The position numbers were made by a program, and so were the translations under genes. The notes under the pieces were generated by a model. The model saw only the letters and a list, made by a program, of their open reading frames with translations. It was not told the DNA's origin and did not search any database. Below are positions 10,664-23,300 of a stretch of DNA of 64,000 nt, piece by piece. Positions within the stretch are counted from its first letter, which is position 1. Each line of letters opens with the position of its first letter. Source of the stretch: Thunnus maccoyii (lineage: Eukaryota; Chordata; Actinopteri; Scombriformes; Scombridae); assembly GCF_910596095.1 (NCBI RefSeq), contig NC_056537.1:3820574-3884573 (forward strand). Direction: 5' to 3'.

Positions 10664-12471
10664 ATTAGTTAGTAATTAGTTTCTAGTAACTTGCTCAAGC
10701 TCAAATTTATTCAGTAAAATGCACCATGTCAGCACAAACTAGTAAAGGCTTTAAAACTAGGAAAAATTGTGGAGGGAAACACAGATGTTCAGATTGATTC
10801 ATCTCTTATTTGTATGCTTAACATGAAGCTACAACAAGCAGCTGGTTAGCTTAGCTTAGCATAAAGACTGGAAACAGGGGGAAAACGGCTAGCCTGCTGG
10901 CTCCCGGCTCTGTCCGAAGGTAACAAAATCAACCTGATTAACGTGTTATATCGTGTTGGTTTAAACCAAACATGGCCCCTATGATTCCACTTTAAATGGC
11001 GCATACAGATTAAATAAACTAAATTGTTATTAATTAAGTTACCATAAACTAATTGCCACATGGGGGGCCGGGGCAGTTGTGCCTGGTTGGTGATCCAGCC
11101 CTGCCACTAGCTTCTCTATAGTTTGATTTGTTCAAAGTGAAGCCTGGTTAAAGACTTTTCTCTGCTGCTCTGATTTGCCACAACGCTGAAACAGTTGAGA
11201 ACCACTGCTGCAATCAAGTCAACCCCTCCCCGAATAATCATCTGAAATGTTTCCAACAAAGAAGACAAAGAAGAAGAAGAAAAAAAAAAAAGATTTCTGT
11301 CCTGGGTTGGACACTTGGATAAAGTACCAAATTAGTTCGGACACATCAAGAAAATTGAAAATCTTTCAGCTTGTTTTAACATCTATGAATCTGAGAAATT
11401 CTCCATGAGACCGAGAAGCATCCGGCTGCAGAGCCGCAGCACCGACAGTCTCACACAACACACGTCTGCTGAGGATGGTTTGGATTTTATGGGCTGAAGA
11501 TGAATGAAAACAGTGTTCCACTAGAATAATTAGTGTTTAATTATTGTCAATTAATACATAATAAATACATACATTGATCATTTAAAAAAAAAAGATATCA
11601 GAAAGTCATTAAACTACACATTTCAAAACCCAAAATAAAAAATAGGTTTTAAATTTGATGAATAACTGATTTTTTTTTTGTAATTTTTACAAAGGCTTTT
11701 AAGTTTTACTTTATTTTTCTGTGTGCCTTTCATTTTTAATTTTCTCACAATTAATTTTCCTGGTTTAACATTTTCATGATCACTTTAATTTAAACAAATG
11801 AGCTATGAGATGAAATACAGAAGCCTATATATATATATAAAAAAAAGAATAATTCTGTGATTCCATCTTCAAATTCACTTTCTATTTTACCTTTAATAGC
11901 CAAAAACAGCAAACAGATTTTTTTTGGTTGCAAAATTAATGTGCCTTTTATGTTTTTATTTTACCTTATAGTTTGCTAATGTATCATTTAAATACAATTT
12001 AATTGAGTAACATACTTTTTTTTTTCAAATAAATCCACTTATTAATTGATTAATCACTGTGAGTACATATTTATTCTTGTGACATCATTCAGGCTCCATA
12101 GAAACAAGCCTTCAGTATGAAACCACATCTGTTTGGTGTTGCAGCTCTGCAGCTGGATGCAGGTTTTTTTCTTGTTGTGTCCAACTCAAAATTTTTCTGA
12201 AGGCTCCCGACAATTCTCTCATGGGGTAAAAACAAATGATTTTAGTGCCTTAATGCAAAGGAATAGCGACGACAACAACAGCGGGAAAACAGGATGTTAA
12301 CGGTTATTCTCTCGCATTAAGGCAAATCGAGAAAAAAAATATTTTCTCTACATTTCCTGAGCACAATTAAGTACTTTAAAGGTAGCTTTGCATGTTTTTT
12401 TTTTCCCACAAAATTTAGGGATCTGTCATTCTGGAGTCAGAGCCATGATGCAGACAGTGTTTAAACAGAAA

Positions 12472-12610
12472 ACAGACCTGGGTCAAACACATCTTCATGC
12501 AAATTTTTGTAGATTTTAAACTGCTAAGAGAGCTCAATTCTTACTTTTCTCTGATGGAAAATGTTCCCAAAACCACAATGAACTGTTGACAGTGTTTGAC
12601 CCAGGTCTGT
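12472..12610. mobile_element. 139-bp mini TIR element
   Basis: ACAGACCTGGGTCAAACAC (12472-12490) faces GTGTTTGACCCAGGTCTGT (12592-12610): a perfect 19-bp inverted repeat around 101 bp. Elements ending in CAGACCTGGGTCAAA are known to me as old, dispersed vertebrate repeats; the exact family is uncertain. Confidence 0.8.
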
Positions 12611-14516
12611 GCAGATCAATACTCCTGAAATCATCTCCACTTTAAACTCCAGTTTGTTATCAGGGGGGGAGCCGGTTATTGTGACATTACAGTCTTCATT
12701 AGCAGGAAACAATCTCAGGACAGATTATCAGGAAACAGCATTATTTTTTTTTTCTTTTCCAACATTGCAAAAAGTACAACTCTATACATTTCTTGCCAAA
12801 TCAGATGAAAAATGCCACTGAAAAGAGAGTTTTTAAGTACTTAAATCATACCAAGTCAAGATGGCTTCATATTATTCAGTCATAATTCATCAGACCCGAT
12901 CCTTCGTAACCTCAAAAATAAAAATGAATATTGCTAGGAAACTAAGTTGCTACACCCAGACAGCTAGCTCGTTTTTCTAGGCTTTTGTTTTTTTTTTTTT
13001 TCTATATTTAAGTTTGACATCACTTCTGTAGCTTTAGCGGGCTGTCGACCACCATGCAGTGCCGCGGGACAAAGTTAGTGGCATCAGGTTGTTTTTAAAG
13101 AGGTGAATGTGGAGTTTTTTTTCTATAACAGGTGGATAAAATTAGACCTAGTGAGCTTATGGCTTTGTGTGCGTGTGTGTGTGTGTGTATTCCTGTGATG
13201 GTCAAGATTTGAAGTCCAAAGACGCTAAAAATTTAGAGCAGTATAAGTTAGTGTGTCTGAGGAAGCAGCCCAAGAAACAAAATGTACATATTGTATGCAT
13301 GAATGAGTAATAATATCATCAAACAACTTCTTAGAAAAAGTGCGTTCACCTTCATGTGGCCTGTCTGCCGGGGACGCTGCCGTAAACTAGCAAAGATGGA
13401 TTTTTTTAGTCCTCGTCTGTGTAGGTTACACTGCAGGTCTAACTCTTGAAAGCACCTCAAAACTCGTCACACAAGTACCAGTGGTCAGTGAATGAAATCA
13501 CAGGAGGAGGAGGAGAAAAAAAAAAGATCAAAAGAAAAACTGAGATTTGACTTATGATCCATCTGCGACCCAGCCCGAGTTAGCTTGTGGGGACTGGGGG
13601 TAAAAAAAAAAAAAAAAACTACCACAAAAAACCAGAAGAAGAGTACACACTGACACTGACGGCTACAACCTCCCTATTACACTGTTAGAAAGTGACACCA
13701 AAGTGAAGAAACATCTTCAAATGATATTAAACCTACACTGTAATGTAAACACTTTAAGATCAAATGAAAATGACGACAAAAAAAAAAAAAAAAAAAAGCT
13801 GCAGAAGAGCGACTGAAATATTTTAAAGTGAGATGATCTAGAGAAAAAAAAAAAAAAAAAAAAATCGCACTGCCACTGAAGAAGGCGGGAGAGATGCGAG
13901 TGTGAGCGGGCTGACTACATGACGGGATGAAGTGTGTAATAGTAGAAAAATACATGTTAGAAAGGTGTGACTGAGACCCTGTGGGCTATTTTGGTGCTGA
14001 AGTTACATTACAGGACATATTAACCCCCACCCACCACACCCACACCCTCCCACCCCACACCCCCCAACCCACCCCTCCCAAATAAAGCTATGTCAGTGAG
14101 CATCACAGTCAAGAACTTATGTGGACGACCCTCGACAGCTAACAAAATATTATCAAATACAGGTTTAGGAAAGGGGGCGGGAAGATAATTCATTGAAAAA
14201 CAAAAAAAAATACTAACATCCCTCTGAAATATGACATTTTATACATAATTATTTCAGAAATTATTTTGTAAAGATCGACTTTTTTTTTTTTTTTCTCTGA
14301 CAAACTGCGTTGTTGTTGTTGTTGTTGTTGTTTCCACCGTTGAAAGGTGGAAAGTTAAGTTGCATTCAAGCAGTCTACCCCAGTGCTGGTGACAAATATA
14401 CAACTAGTACACAATCTTCATTCTTTTAGTCAAGAAGAGTAGCAACCAAAAAACGATTTTCCTTTTTTTTTTTTTTAAGCGTTGCACCTTTCTGTAGAGC
14501 CTTCCTCCCGTTGAGA

Positions 14517-17330
14517 CTACGCTGCCACTTTGTTGTCCTTCTGGAAAAAAAGGGGAAGGAAAAAACAAACAAACAAACAAACAAACATTTAGAATTGAAA
14601 CGTTCAGATTTAGCACGTTAAACATGTGTGCATGAGGAAAGACGTTTAAGATTTATTTGCTCAGTCTGAGTTGCAACTATTTGATGATCAAATAATTTTA
14701 TTTTTTTTTAACATTTTCTGACTCCAGATTCTCATATGTGGAGATTTTATACTTTTCTGTTTTACATATAATTATAAACTGATTATCTTTGAGTTTTGGA
14801 CTGAACAAGACATTTGAAAAAGATGTCACCTTGGGCTGTGGGCTCTTTCTCTGTGCATTTTTTGCACAATTTTCTGACATTTATAGACTAAACAATTAAT
14901 AGAGAAAGTAGTCTGCAGATTAATCAATAATGAAAATAATCATTAGTGACAGCCCTACTGGTGATATTCTCTATTTTTCCTTCTTGAAAAATATATTTTT
15001 TTTATGATCTCATGTGCAGACTTTCCTGTGTCAAAAACTATTTTTATTCTCAATTCATTTATCAATTATTGATTATTCTATAAAATAAATGTAATAAGTG
15101 ACAAAATAGTGAAAAATGTCCACCATAATTTCCTAATGCCACAAGTTACATCTCTAAATGTCTTGTTTATCTGACCAACAGTCCATAAAAGTTAATTTTA
15201 CTGTCACATACGACAAAGTAAAGCAGTAAATCCTCACAGTTAAGAACTTTAGTTAACAGTTGAGGTAAATAAAGGTCTCGACAACTATTAAAGGAAATAC
15301 GGTGGTCTGTAAAGAAAGAATCTGCATTTAACTGAACTTTACCCTGTATGCTGATAAGTCGGCGAACTCGCGGCCGGCCTGGTTTCCTCTGTATCCTCCC
15401 CTGAAGCCACCGCCTCCTTGTGGCGGGCCGAAGGAACCTCGGCTAGCCGAACGACCCCGTCCTCCGCGGAAGCCCATACCGCCACGCCCGCGGTAACCTC
15501 CGCGGCCTCTGCTCTGACGCAGAGGGATGCCGAATGTCTCGGCATTCATCCGCCTCTCCTCCGCCCAGGTCTGCCTCCGCTCCCTGCAGCAGGAGGGAAA
15601 AACACGTCACAGATGAAGTGATGGAGGGAAACGGCAGCTTTACCAATACTCACATTCTGCAGGGAAATCATAATAATCAGTAATCAGTGTTCTCCAGGTT
15701 TCTCTAATCCACTACCCCGATTACAGAAACCAGGTTTCAGGAAGCAGACTGAGGACTGCATGTAAACACGCTGTATGATTGATGTCACCTGGCTACAAAT
15801 CTAATATCCTGGTTGGGGACAATAACCTTTATTTGATTGATAAATGCAACAACTCAGGATTGCAGGATTTAGACAATTAGTCAATATTATCAATGATGTA
15901 GAGGTTTAAACTGGCTTTCACATGACAAGATAAACACTTACCGTGGGAACCCTGAGCTTCCAGACTTGTCATTTGCTTTCCTGGTGAAAAAAAAAAAACA
16001 ACAAAAAACAGTCATGTCATCATAAAAGAAACATCTTTCATTCATCCTTACAGTGCGAGTCCTGGGAGGTGAAGGAAGTATGTACACAGTGATAGTGATG
16101 CTACCGTCATGTGTCACACTGTCCTTCTACCAACAAGTGTCTGACCGGGAGTGACGAAGGCCGGCTCGTACCTAGTGTCGTCACAGGAGATGTTGTCGAA
16201 GAAGGACTTGGATTTGTCGTAGTAGCAGTTCGGGCCGAGCGGGTCGCACTCTTCCTCAGCGTTGTTCTCGCTGTTCTGAGTCTCGACGCCGGAGTCGCCT
16301 TTGTCCTCTCCGTTCACCGCTTTCTCCGGCTTCTCGGTCTTCTCGTCTGAGTAACGAGAACGGACGGTCGCACTTTACACTTAACCTAACTTAAGTATAT
16401 TTACTAAAGTTTTGAGCTACTTGTATTTTACTTGAGTAGGTAAAATACAAGTTATTGATTAATTTGTCAATTATTCTTTTAATACAAAGTCAGAAAACTG
16501 TGAAATAAGCATCACAGCTTCTCAGAGTCAAAGGTGACGTCTTTAAACTTCTTGTTTTGTCCGACCAGCAGTCAAAACCTTAAGATATTCAGTACAAGAA
16601 GGAAGGAAACCAGCAAATATTCATGTTTGAGAAGCTTGAAACTGAGACTTTTGGCAAATTTTCTTTTTAAAAAGGAAACATTGTACTTTTTACTACACAA
16701 CATTTACTGGACAACTTTAGTTTAGAGTTTACATATAAAACATTAAGGGCTTCTATGTGATGAAGCACTGTTATATATGTTTAAACACATTATAGAAAAT
16801 ATATAAAACCATCTCTACCCCAAACAAACAGTAAAATGCTGTTTACACATGAATGCATCTATAATAATAATTATATTATAGTTAGTTTTTATGTATTATG
16901 AGTACTTTACTTTTGATAGTACATTTTGCTGATGATACTTATTGTACATAAGGACTGTTAGTAGTACTTTAATGTAATTTAAAATCCTGAAATGTAAAAG
17001 CTTAAATGCAAAAACTTAATATGAAACATTATTTCATTCCTGACTAGTAACAGAGTATCTTCACAGTGTGGCGTTGCTGAGAAGCTCGTTCACGGCTGAA
17101 TGCTTTCTGCTACCTTTCAACTTCAGCTTGCTCTGAAACTCTCGGTCGATCTCCTCCTTGTTGAACTGGGCGTTGGCGCTCTCAAAGTCAAAGTCTTTCT
17201 CAAACTTCATGGGTCCGTCTCGGCGTACGTTGAAGCGTCCTCGGCCGCGGTGTCCGCCGCCTCGCCCACGTCGGTTAGCCGGTGCGCCGGCAGCTGCTGA
17301 ACAACAAGAGTAAAAACATTAGTTGCTATT

Positions 17331-17364
<34 letters not shown>

Positions 17365-20300
17365 TTTGAAGGGGGTAGTACAGAACAGAAACACCAGTAA
17401 ACAAATCACATGGCAACACATCAATGCACACATCCACTTTCAAAATGAGTTAGCCAAGAGCCAAGAGCCATAAAAACAGCAGCTTGGCTTCAGATGTTAG
17501 CTGTACACCGGTGTCACAGAAATAAAATTCACATCCAACATGGAGAAAAAATGCAGTAAATAAATCATTCAGTTACTAATCAAATAGCACCACCACAGCA
17601 CAGAGAGCATTATCACCGAGGAGACAAGTCTCATCGCCTCGAGTCCATTGACATGAACAGCATGTCAATCTGCACACATGTTCACTAGCAAAGAAAAACA
17701 TGTCAAAGAGGGATGATCGGAGGGGGGTCGAGAGGTTGTAGAGGTATGAGTGTATGGGCTCCACTGTCCGACAGGAAAGGCATGCAGAGTCTTAATGAGC
17801 ATGGAGCTAGGCTGTTGAGGATGGTTTCGGAGCAGAGAGGGGGGGTGGGGGAGGTTTAACCTGTGGAACGTTTACTGGTATCCCTGCCTTCACCTCGCGC
17901 CTGCTCGCTCTCTGGTTTGGGGACTTTCTGGACGTCTGTGCCTGGAATAGCAGAGTCTTTTAGTCTTCCATAACAAAGGCAACAGTCATGAGAGAGAGCA
18001 GCCCTGGTGGCACTAGTGTCCTACCTTCAGACAAAGGCACAACGCTTTCAAATGTGGGACCTCTGGAACAAAACGTTAACAAATCACACAAAGAGGGAAA
18101 AGACTCTTCACTGAAAGACAGCAGCACAGAACATAGCAGTGTGCTGTTCTCTGGCCTGAGGTCTCACCTGAGTGGCTAAAGATAGAGTGGGTAAACCCTG
18201 CAGTGGAAGCCCTATCTACAGCACTGATGTGAGAGGCTGAGATGGTTCGGGGTGCAGGCCAGCCCTGGCTGCTGCCGCGGCCTCCCCTGACAGTCTCACC
18301 CCTCCTTGTGTCCACGCCATCCTGCTGCTGGGCCTTCTGGCTGCTCGGGCCGCCGGCGGCAGAGGGGGCCGTGCGAGCGTGGGCGGGGCTCCTGCGTCCC
18401 AAGCCGGGGGCCGGGGCCGTGGTGGCGGCGGTGGGGGCCGACGGGGCAGATTGGATCACCTGCTCCAGGGAGGGGCTCTTCCGCAGAGGGTCCAGGCTGG
18501 GGCTGCTGCGGCCTAGAGGGGAAGCAGGACGGAGATCGGGGTTAGTGGATCACGCCGCTCACTACGACTCAAATACATCAACCTCATCATTTCTTAGCGT
18601 TGACTGAACCACCAACCGCACCCAGACAGTCAGTCATGTTGTTTAAAGGGAACCAGCTGGGCTCACTTCCTCAACACAAACTAAAACAAGCAGCAGCTGA
18701 ACCTCAACACGTCTTCTCGACACCACGGAGACGTTTGCTTACAGTGAAACACCTGAAGAAAATCTCTTCTTCTTCATCTTCTTTTCAGTTGTCAAACAAC
18801 AAAACGTCATCCCACATGTAGGGCTGCACTAACCATTTTTTTGATTATCAATCGATCAGTCGTTTGATTTATAAAATATCAGAAAATGGTGAAAAATATT
18901 CATCAGTGTTTCCCAAAGCTCAAGATGACGTCCTCAAATGTCTTGTTTTGTTCTGACCAACAGTCCACAACCCAAAGATACTCAGTTTACTGTCATAGAA
19001 GACTAAAGAAACACGAAAATGTTACTTTATATTATATTATAATTCACATTTAATTAATATTTCTTCTTAAAAATGACTGTCAGCCCTCCAGGGTACGGGG
19101 TGAGCGTGATACGGGAACTTGAGGCCTTGAAATAATATGCAAATGTTTGAAACTCCAATAAAAACATTTGAATAAAAGTACAAATCAATTAACTGTTGCA
19201 GCTCCAGAGTGACCGCAGTAAAGTCAGAGAAGAACAGAACAGGACACAGACTCTCACTGTGCAGCTCATGTCATCATTTTGTAAAATCTGTTTTCCTCGT
19301 AAACATTTATAAACTCTCCAGAATGTTTTGGAAATTATCAGTTTTTGGGGGAAGAAAATGTTATTTTAGTCTGGACGGCGGCTGAAACAAACACAAACAA
19401 AGATGTGTTTTCTGAAAGTAGTTTCATATCTTACGAAGGCTTTAAGCCGACCAGCACAAGACTGATTCAACAGGACATGCAGGTTATGATGTGGGAGCGT
19501 GCGGTTACGTTTAGGCATGAGGAAACAATTCTTCTGTCAAATTGACAACCGTGCAAGATTTGGTACTGGAGGCATTCTTACGTCTATGTTGTCAACAACT
19601 TAGAATCACAATTAGACAGAAAGATTTAAACATATGAGCAAAGAAAGACCAAACATGTAAACGTCTAAACACTGCAAATGTCAGTGAGCAACATCTAGAT
19701 TGATCTGGCTTGTAAGTCAAATAGTTTTATAAAAGAGCAACTTTTTATTAGTGCAGAGTTTTCAACTGTGTGTGAGTGTAATTTAGTCATTTAGAACCAC
19801 TCAGTGTGGTGAGTAGACACACAGATCTGCCACTGCCTTTTCAACCTGCTTCCTTCAGGTTGTTTTTTTTTTTTTTTACCTTCGGTTACAAGAGTACCCA
19901 GAGAGCTCAAGTCAGAGTGGCGAGCAGAGCCGACAGCGCTTCTCTGAGACTGGGCTGCGGCTGTGCTCGTGTCGCTCACAAAGGACGGCACTGATCGTCC
20001 TGTATGGGGAGGAACAGCAGGAATAAAGAGTACCTTTAAATGCTGTGTGCTGCTATGCGTCACTGTGTACCTCCCGATGTACTCTACCGTCATGTGATGC
20101 AACGTGTTTGATAGCCAGGGCTGCGCTGATATCATGACATCACCAGACAGACACCACAAACACTGAACATAAGCAGGTTTTAAGAATGTGTTTTATGTGT
20201 AAAAGTGACTAAATAAAGTTTACTGAACAGCAGACAGAATGCAGAGTAAATACAGTCCATTTAGAGTGTGCAGTTGATTGATTTCCCCACAATGCAATGC

Positions 20301-23300
20301 ACGAACACAATAAAAGGAGCTGCTCACTGCTAAAAAATAATTTAATCAATAGTGGTTGGTGGTTAGAAAGCTCCAGAAAGACCTTGGAAAACTTTAATAC
20401 GATATGCGATAAATGTGAAGCTGCTGTTGCTTAAACTATTAAATCCACCTGCTCTTCAGTGAAGGTTATACTCAGTATTATGTATCTGACGCAAAATGTA
20501 ATCGGCACAACCCGAGTAACAACGACACATGTAGAGGGAGGAAGTGAAGGCCAGGAGTGATTAAGTCACATTGATGCCGTGAATCAAAACCTCCTCAGTT
20601 TTTGTGGCATGATCTTCGTGGTGCGAGAGTCACGGAGAGACCCCGAACCCTTGGATGTCATGCGCAACTTCTCCCCGTAGTTTGTCTTTTATAGTTAGAC
20701 ACATGACAGGCTATAGAACAGCGTTGTATCATAAAAAAATATTCTCCACCGTCATGATCGAACATGTCTGTGCTTACCGACGCCAACGGGTCCAAACTGG
20801 GGGGACACCAGGGGGCTGGTGCTGAACTGGTTGTAGGCAGGAACTGGAGCACGGTTGAAGAGGCCATAGGAGCCGGCAGACTGGAACGGGGTCGGGGCCG
20901 CGGCAGCAGAAGACGAGGAGCTAGAGCTCATGGACGACTGGAGGAGGAGATCAAAAGGTGGTTAATGTTACAGCTTCACATTTAAATACTAAAAACCGAG
21001 GTCGAGGTGAAACCTCACCTGGACAATGGCGGGGTCCTGAGGGAGAGAGCATGTTGGTTTGGGTGGCTCACACACAGTCAGGTCCTTGATGTCGCTGCCT
21101 CTGAAGATGATGTACTCGAAGGTGTCATCTCGAGGCGGGATGGGCCTGTCGGTGGGGCGGTCCTCCGTACCAAAGGAACGTACTGACGAGGAGGATACAG
21201 ATTGAAGTTAGCATCACAGGTCAAACGTCAACTAACTCAGGGATGGAACACGAAATTAGTACAGTAACTATATCACTTAAAGCTGGAGTGTGGGACTTTT
21301 GTCTCCCCCTTCTGGCAGTGAGAGTAAAGGGGGGCGCTTGGCTGTGATTGCGAGCAGCACACTCATGTGCACCCCGAATGACAGGCACACAGAGAGGGCC
21401 GGTAAAGCGGGTATGTTTAGACAGCCCACTAGGATTTGTCCCAATATGCCTGCTGTCCAGTACACCACTGGCTGTGACCTACTGTTGTGGCTGGAAAACA
21501 CATAGATTGTTTTGAGCGTCACACAAGCCCCACAAAATGACTCGTTTCACTATCAGAATTTGATCCATTTGGTCCGATAACATTTGGAAAGTCCAGAAGA
21601 GCTGCACGATTAACAGCCACACGGCCAGCCACATAAAACTTATCAGCAAAGATGATTGGTTAATTTTTTACATCTTCCACTGTGAATGTTTTCTGGTTTT
21701 CTCAGTCTTCAGTGATAGTAAACTAAATATATTTGCTGCTGGTTGGACAAAACAAGAGATCAGTAGACGTTACCTTGGACGGTAGATTAGAAGAATTATG
21801 AAATGAAGTGTGAAACCCAAAAAACATCCAAGTTTATCATCTTGAGACAAATAAATGCAGCAAATCATCACTATTGAGACACTGGAAAATGTTTGGCTAT
21901 TTTGTTTCAAACTTACTTTAACAATAATTTATTAAATGAACAGTTTCAGATTAATTTGCTGTCGATAAACCAAACGATTTATCGACTAATTGTTTCAGTT
22001 CTACTGTAAATGAGGTTGGGTGATGTGGACAAAATCAAATATCAAATACTTAATACCTCAATATCGATATTGCAACAGTATTGTAGGGATGACTATTGGT
22101 GCTTTTACAAAATGTTTATACAATGAGATTTTTTGATAAATAGTCATCAGTAACGTGGATATAATGACTAAAGGCAAATAATAGAAGAGCTAGAACAGTC
22201 TGGTAAGTTCAGAGAATGACATCACTTCACTGTAATGCAGCCTTTGAAACCAGGAAAAGACAACACTTATGCCATATCACAATATTACGATATCCAACAT
22301 CTAAGACAATATGTAGTCTCATATCACAATATTGATATATTAGATATATTGCACAGCCCTAATTGAAAATATTGAGTTGAATCCATATGGTGTTTTCTAC
22401 TCCACTACATTTATTTGACAGCTTTAGTTACTTTTCAGATGAAGATTTGACACAATGGATAATATAACAAGCTTTTAAAATACAACACATTGTTAAAGAT
22501 GAAACCAGTGGTTTCCAACCTTTTTGGCTTTTGACGTCTTACAAAAAGCAGTGTGTAGTCGGGGTCACATTTCACATGTCTATGAGTTGTTAACAGCTCC
22601 ACCAAATAGTGATTTTTCCCTCTAAACTTCTCACATGCTTTCATTTCAATAAATGTTCAAATGATCCAAATATTTCAGCAAAAATCAAAGATTAGAGGAA
22701 AAGTCAACAAACTGAAAACAGATTTGTGTATCAGAACTTTTTTCTTCTTTCCTCTCCCATTAAATTTCTCACGACCCCTCAGATTTATCTGCTGACCCTT
22801 TGGAGGGGGCCCACGCTAGTTCAATCCAGTGGTTGGGAACGATTGGACTAAACTAGCTAACTGTATATAAAGTAGTGTAAACTAGCTCCACCTCCAGCAG
22901 CTACAACAGTAACATGCTGCTCTAACACTGATGCTTCACTATTAATAATCTAATGATGTCATAGGCTATATAATAATATATCAGTCAGAGGGACCAAACC
23001 ACTACTTTTACTGCAATACTTTAACTACATCAAGCTGATAATACTTTTACTTAAGTAGGATCTTTAATGCAGGACTTTTACTTGTAATATAATATTTTTA
23101 CATCGCTACATCGGTACTTTTGCTCAAGTAAAGGCTCTGAATACTTCTTCCACCACTGCTGTACTTCACTGTCAAACGTGTTTGCACCAGTTCATTAGTC
23201 TACATTGCTTCTAGAATATGGATAATATTAATGAGATGTTTCAGTGAATAGCTTTGCGTCATAATGCGTGTAGAACAGGTGAGATGAGTGCGCACTCTAT

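Larger units (their letters stand above)
10030..14516 (-). other. Probable lsm14a 3' UTR and downstream sequence
   Basis: No coding exon is seen. The stretch is AT-rich with many poly-A/poly-T runs (for example 13783-13797 and 13844-13863). It holds a TA array (10630-10661), a fragment of the GCTTAGCTTAGCATAAAGAC repeat (about 10785-11060), a 139-bp mini TIR element (12472-12610) and a C-rich stretch (about 14022-14082). Extended T-rich UTR is usual for LSM14A, but the limits are inferred. Confidence 0.4.

Noticed and set aside
15418..15621. Plus-strand frame over lsm14a exon 10
   Set aside because: Antisense to the RGG-coding exon; the minus-strand frame is clearly LSM14A.
18242..18607. 121-residue plus-strand frame over lsm14a exon 5
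   Set aside because: Antisense shadow of the Pro/Ala-rich lsm14a exon, which has correct splice borders and family similarity on the minus strand.
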